Below are positions 59,948 through 64,000 of a DNA stretch of 64,000 nucleotides, one piece after another (position 1 is the stretch's first letter; every line of letters begins with the position of its first letter). The stretch comes from Longilinea sp964536805. Lineage in GTDB: Bacteria; Chloroflexota; Anaerolineae; Anaerolineales; Anaerolineaceae. The position numbers were made by a program, and so were the translations under genes. The notes below the pieces were generated by a model. That model worked only from the letters and a program-made list of their open reading frames with translations. It searched no databases and was not told where the DNA came from. The stretch is from the NCBI GenBank assembly GCA_964536805.1, contig CAZHYQ010000014.1, forward strand, positions 10,762 through 74,761, written 5' to 3'.

Positions 59948-62900
59948 ATGTCATCTGTTCTGCCGACGAAGAATTATGCTCGCATCCCGGTTGTTTTTGA
60001 ACTGCCGGACCTGATCGAGGTTCAACTCGATTCGTTCAAGCGGCTGAAAGCCGAATCATTAGCAGATCTCTTCGATGAAGTTTCGCCCATTGAATCTTAT
60101 AACAAGGGCATGAAGCTGTTCTTTCCGGGCAAGTCGCCGGAAGCAAAGCAATGGGGACTGAAATACTGGTTCTCCGATCCGAAACATTCCATGGAAGAAT
60201 GCGTCGAACGTGACCTGACCTATGCCAGCCCATTGTACGTTTCGGTCTTGTTGGCCGGTCCCGAAATTGCCGAGCCCGTCAAATCGGACATCTTCCTGGG
60301 CGATTTTCCGGAGATGACCGATAAGGGTACATTTATTATTAATGGTTCCGAGCGGGTTGTGGTTTCACAGCTCATCCGGTCGCCTGGCGTATATTTTGAA
60401 GCGCCAGTGGATCGCGCCACTGGCCACCGTTTGGCGATGGCTAAATTAATTCCCGATCGCGGCGCGTGGATGGAATTTGAAACCCGAAAGAACGATTACC
60501 TGATTCTTAAATTCAACCGCAAGCGCACCGTTCCCATCACCATCTTCCTGCGCACGTTGGCAGCCATTAATGACGGCCTGACCGATTCGCCGATCAAGGA
60601 AGGATCGGACGAGGAGCTGATTGCGCTCTTCCAGGATGTGGACAACAACCCTGACCGCCAGCTGATCGCTTCAACGCTGCGCCAGGAACCGGTCTGGGAC
60701 CTCAGCAGCGGGATTTCCATTGCTGAAGCAGCGCTGTTGGAGTTCTTCAAGCGCATGCGTCCCGGCGACCCGGCTACACTCGAAAATGCCCGCCAGTTCA
60801 TGGAGGAGCAGCTCTTCGACCAGCGCCATTATGATCTGGAACGGGTCGGACGGTATAAACTTAACCAGAAGCTCGATTTGAACGATCACATTCCAATGAC
60901 GCACCGCACGGTATCCCGCTGGGATATCGTCTATCTGCTGCGCCGGATGATTCTTATTAATAATGAAAAAGAAGATAAGGATGACATCGACCATCTCGGC
61001 AACCGCCGGGTTAAGACTGTCGGCGAGCTCATCCAAAACAAGCTGCGCATCGGCCTGCGCCGCATGGAGCGCGTGATTAAAGAACGCATGTCCATTCGCG
61101 ACCAGGACCAGGTTTCGCCGGTCAGCCTGATTAACATCCGGCCAGTGGTTGCCGCCCTGCGCGAATTCTTTGGCTCCAGTCAGCTTTCGCAATTCATGGA
61201 TCAGACCAACCCGCTGGCTGAACTGCGCCACAAACGCACGCTATCAGCACTTGGTCCTGGCGGTCTGCGCCGTGAACGCGCCGGTTTTGATGTGCGCGAC
61301 GTGCACCATTCGCATTACGGCCGCATTTGCCCGATCGAAACACCGGAAGGTCCGAACATTGGTTTGATCGGCCGCCTGGCTTCCTATGCCCGGGTAAATG
61401 AATATGGCTTCATTGAAACGCCATACCGCCGTGTCCTGCGGACTCTGGCGGGCGATGATCCCCGTCTGGAAGGCCGCAAGGTACGCGAAGACCTCGTCAA
61501 TGCCGAAAAAGGCGAAGTCATTGTGCGCAAGGACGAGCGAATCACGGCAAAAATGTTGCCGGCGATCAAGAAACTCGATCGCGCGTCCATTTTTGTCACT
61601 CCTTTTGTCTCCGATGAGGTTGAATACCTATCCGCTGATGCGGAAGACAAGTTTGTCATCGCGCAGGCAAACACCCCCCTGAATGAATATCGCGAAATGG
61701 ATGCGGAGCGCATTTCCTGCCGCCACCATTCCGATTTCGTCATTTCGACCATGGATAGCGTTAACTACATGGATGTTGCGCCGCACCAGGTGGTGGGCAT
61801 TAGCGCGTCCTTGATCCCCTTCCTCGAGCATGATGATGCCAACCGCGCATTGATGGGTTCGAACATGCAGGCCCAAGCCGTTCCCCTGATTGAACCTGAT
61901 ATTCCGCGGGTTTCGACCGGGATGGAAGGGTATGCCGCAATTGACTCAGGCCAGGTGGTGGTAGCCGAATCGGACGGCGACGTTCTTTCGGTGACTGGCC
62001 GCCAGATCACTGTCCGCAGCGATCACGGCTTGCGAACCTATAATTTACGCAAATATCAGCGCTCCAACCAGAGTACCTGCATCGACCAGCGCCCGGCTGT
62101 GATCAAGGGTCAGCAAGTACACAAAGGCGATATCCTGGCGGATTCCTCCTCGACGGTGAACGGCAACCTGGCACTTGGCCAAAATGTGGTCGTTTCATTC
62201 GTTTCCTGGGAGGGCGGCAACTTTGAAGATGCCATCCTGATTTCAGAACGCCTGGTGGAAGACGACCGCTTTACTTCGGTTCATATTGAAAAGTATGAAA
62301 TCGAAGCACGCGATACCCGGCTTGGTCCCGAGGAAATCACCCGCGACATCCCCAATGTCGGCGAGGATGCCATTAAAGATCTCGATGAACACGGCATCAT
62401 CCGCATTGGCGCCGAAGTGGGACCGAACGATATTTTGGTCGGCAAAATCACCCCGAAAGGTGAAAAAGAGCTGACCCCGGAAGAACGTCTTCTGCGCGCC
62501 ATTTTCGGCGAAAAAAGCCGCGATGTAAAGGATACCTCACTGCGCATGCCGCACGGCGAACGCGGCAAGGTTGTGGATGTAAAAGTCTTCACCCGCGAGG
62601 AAAATTCCGACCTTTCAGCCGGCGTTGACATGATGGTGCGAGTTTCCGTGGCGCAGTTGCGCAAGATCACCGCTGGCGACAAGATGGCAGGCCGCCATGG
62701 TAACAAAGGCGTTGTATCGCGTGTCATCCCGGTGGAGGATATGCCTTTCTTGGATGACGGCACGCCCGTTGACATCATTCTCAATCCATTAGGCGTTCCG
62801 GGCCGTATGAACATCGGCCAGGTACTCGAAGTACATCTGGGTTGGGCTGCACTGCGCATGGGTTTCCGGGCAGTTACGCCGGTGTTTGACGGCACCAATG

Positions 62901-63865
62901 AAATTGAAATTGAAGCCGAGCTGGCCCGAGCCTGGATGATGGACCGCGCCTGGAAGGAAACAGTCGATCAAGCCTGGAATTGGCTTAAAGATCAAGAATA
63001 TGATCCTGAATCGATCAAGGACGATGATGAAGTCCGCCTGCTCTACATGGAACAATGGCTGGCCGATGAAGATGTGGATGTTTCCAGACTGGCCACGGAC
63101 CTAATCTATGCCCGCCGGGTGGTCCTGGAAAAGTGGTTAAAGGCCAACAGCTATATACCGGATGATTTGCTGCATTTTGAATCAGCCAAGGTTGGTTCGC
63201 CGCAGCTTCAGGCAGTGGATCAAAAAGCCGTAATGGCATGCCTGCGCCTCTGGCTGGCTGATATGGGCGAAGATGTTACAACCCTAAAGGATGAAGAATT
63301 GCGCACCTATGCGGAAGACTATACTTCCCGCAGCGGTATTCCCATGCCGCTTTTGGGCAAGCAGCGGTTGCGCGATGGAAAGACCGGCCAGACCTACGAC
63401 CAACCTGTTACCGTGGGCGTGATGACCATGCTCAAACTGCACCACCTGGTTGAAGATAAAGTTCATGCCCGCTCCACTGGCCCTTACAGTCTTGTGACCC
63501 AACAACCGTTGGGCGGCAAGGCGCAGTTCGGCGGACAACGCTTTGGTGAAATGGAAGTGTGGGCTCTCGAAGCCTACGGCGCAGCCTATACCTTGCAAGA
63601 AATGCTCACCGTAAAATCAGACGATGTGCAGGGCCGTGTGGCAACTTATGAAGCCATCGTCAAGGGCGACCCCATTGAAGAGCCCAGCCTGCCGGCCGCT
63701 TTCCGCGTGCTGGTGAAGGAATTGCAAAGCCTGGGTTTGGCCGTGGAAGCTGTCATTGAAAACGACGAAGTCATCCGCTTTGGCAAAGATGAAGAACGGG
63801 TTCACCCGCCAAAGCTGGATACAGGCCTTTTGGGCCTGGGCGAGGAATTTGGCGACCTTGGGTAA
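59948..63865 (+). CDS. rpoB: DNA-directed RNA polymerase beta subunit
   Basis: 1305 residues with the conserved blocks in order: ERVVVSQLIRSPGVYF, the rifampicin region SQLSQFMDQTNPLAELRHKR, DVHHSHYGRICPIETPEGP, KMAGRHGNKGVVSRV, and the C-terminal GGKAQFGGQRFGEMEVWALE. In the rifampicin region the residue matching E. coli Arg529 is Thr431, with Ala where E. coli has Ser522. No lineage insertions of the proteobacterial type are present. It has its own promoter, and a second promoter follows, so rpoC is not obviously co-transcribed from here. Confidence 0.97.
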   Translation: MSSVLPTKNYARIPVVFELPDLIEVQLDSFKRLKAESLADLFDEVSPIESYNKGMKLFFPGKSPEAKQWGLKYWFSDPKHSMEECVERDLTYASPLYVSVLLAGPEIAEPVKSDIFLGDFPEMTDKGTFIINGSERVVVSQLIRSPGVYFEAPVDRATGHRLAMAKLIPDRGAWMEFETRKNDYLILKFNRKRTVPITIFLRTLAAINDGLTDSPIKEGSDEELIALFQDVDNNPDRQLIASTLRQEPVWDLSSGISIAEAALLEFFKRMRPGDPATLENARQFMEEQLFDQRHYDLERVGRYKLNQKLDLNDHIPMTHRTVSRWDIVYLLRRMILINNEKEDKDDIDHLGNRRVKTVGELIQNKLRIGLRRMERVIKERMSIRDQDQVSPVSLINIRPVVAALREFFGSSQLSQFMDQTNPLAELRHKRTLSALGPGGLRRERAGFDVRDVHHSHYGRICPIETPEGPNIGLIGRLASYARVNEYGFIETPYRRVLRTLAGDDPRLEGRKVREDLVNAEKGEVIVRKDERITAKMLPAIKKLDRASIFVTPFVSDEVEYLSADAEDKFVIAQANTPLNEYREMDAERISCRHHSDFVISTMDSVNYMDVAPHQVVGISASLIPFLEHDDANRALMGSNMQAQAVPLIEPDIPRVSTGMEGYAAIDSGQVVVAESDGDVLSVTGRQITVRSDHGLRTYNLRKYQRSNQSTCIDQRPAVIKGQQVHKGDILADSSSTVNGNLALGQNVVVSFVSWEGGNFEDAILISERLVEDDRFTSVHIEKYEIEARDTRLGPEEITRDIPNVGEDAIKDLDEHGIIRIGAEVGPNDILVGKITPKGEKELTPEERLLRAIFGEKSRDVKDTSLRMPHGERGKVVDVKVFTREENSDLSAGVDMMVRVSVAQLRKITAGDKMAGRHGNKGVVSRVIPVEDMPFLDDGTPVDIILNPLGVPGRMNIGQVLEVHLGWAALRMGFRAVTPVFDGTNEIEIEAELARAWMMDRAWKETVDQAWNWLKDQEYDPESIKDDDEVRLLYMEQWLADEDVDVSRLATDLIYARRVVLEKWLKANSYIPDDLLHFESAKVGSPQLQAVDQKAVMACLRLWLADMGEDVTTLKDEELRTYAEDYTSRSGIPMPLLGKQRLRDGKTGQTYDQPVTVGVMTMLKLHHLVEDKVHARSTGPYSLVTQQPLGGKAQFGGQRFGEMEVWALEAYGAAYTLQEMLTVKSDDVQGRVATYEAIVKGDPIEEPSLPAAFRVLVKELQSLGLAVEAVIENDEVIRFGKDEERVHPPKLDTGLLGLGEEFGDLG

Positions 63866-63877
63866 TGAGGAAACAGC

Positions 63878-63906
63878 TTGACGCTCCTTAACCCTGATGA
63901 TATAAT
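63878..63906 (+). promoter_or_regulatory. Consensus promoter downstream of rpoB
   Basis: TTGACG (63878-63883), 17-nt spacer, TATAAT (63901-63906). The product starts outside the window; rpoC is a plausible target. Confidence 0.8.
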
Positions 63907-63952
63907 CGCCTTTCGTTGCCCTTACCAACTGCAATTCTCATGGACACAAGGT

Positions 63953-63979
63953 GAGGCCATCATTGCTGGCGATGGCCTC
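63953..63979 (+). other. Leader hairpin at the window end
   Basis: GAGGCCATC pairs with GATGGCCTC (nine pairs, 9-nt loop), about 40 nt after the expected transcription start. No T-run is visible. Confidence 0.5.
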
Positions 63980-64000
63980 GCTGCTTGGGAAAACAAGGCA

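Overview
The window reads as a chromosomal contig from an uncultured or lesser-known Chloroflexota bacterium, most likely Anaerolineae-like. This is an inference. It rests on moderate GC, Thr/Pro-rich linkers in surface proteins, a GT-C glycosyltransferase fused to an NHL propeller, an orphan MutL/GlmL-type ATPase operon, many GNAT and HAD enzymes, and an RpoB without proteobacterial insertions. About 55 protein genes, two tRNA genes, two tRNA-derived repeat arrays, one candidate structured RNA and one upstream leader peptide can be supported. There are no phages, insertion sequences or CRISPR arrays. One 100-N assembly gap lies inside recF and is flanked by a 55-bp duplication.

Layout. 1-5.4 kb: a SelW/Rdx protein with an in-frame UGA that looks like selenocysteine, a short sugar-phosphate transferase, a BMP-like lipoprotein, a HAD protein, a DUF389-SH3 membrane protein and a phosphohexomutase. 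5.4-13.9 kb: an eight-gene leftward operon around an orphan MutL-like ASKHA ATPase, with membrane proteins, a zinc-ribbon protein carrying an array of Trp motifs, and an LPKTG protein. 13.9-24 kb: PIG-L deacetylase, secreted protein, rsmG, recF, def, a CNB/PH-like membrane protein, a beta-lactamase-like protein, a HAD-HD fusion and an MFS transporter. 24-34.3 kb: GT-C glycosyltransferase/NHL fusion, holin-like protein, GNAT, clpC, gmd, low-molecular-weight phosphatase and a lytic transglycosylase. 35-37.6 kb: tRNA-Gly(UCC) and tRNA-Met(CAU), each embedded in tandem repeats made from pieces of the tRNA interrupted by small hairpin inserts, with a LuxR-Kelch membrane regulator between them. 37.7-44.4 kb: dodecin, GH20, a cyclase-family hydrolase, a MerR/VWA pair with a clear operator, a methyltransferase and an SRPBCC protein. 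44.5-53.2 kb: signalling (HD-GYP, NHLP-type small protein, a 44-residue micropeptide, a giant MalT/BTAD regulator, a response regulator and a PAS-GGDEF cyclase preceded by a structured RNA). 53.2-59.8 kb: a cluster of GNATs, two HAD proteins and a phosphoesterase; three of the GNATs lie behind a leader peptide and two terminators. 59.9-63.9 kb: rpoB.

Gene expression. Six transcription-unit starts show a -10 hexamer exactly 6 nt before the start codon and no Shine-Dalgarno, so leaderless mRNAs look common. Other genes use ordinary AGGAGG sites. The strongest candidates for something undescribed are the tRNA-hairpin arrays, the UGA-containing SelW, the leader-peptide/twin-terminator module before the acetyltransferases, and the BTAD regulator with SARP-like direct repeats in front of a micropeptide gene.
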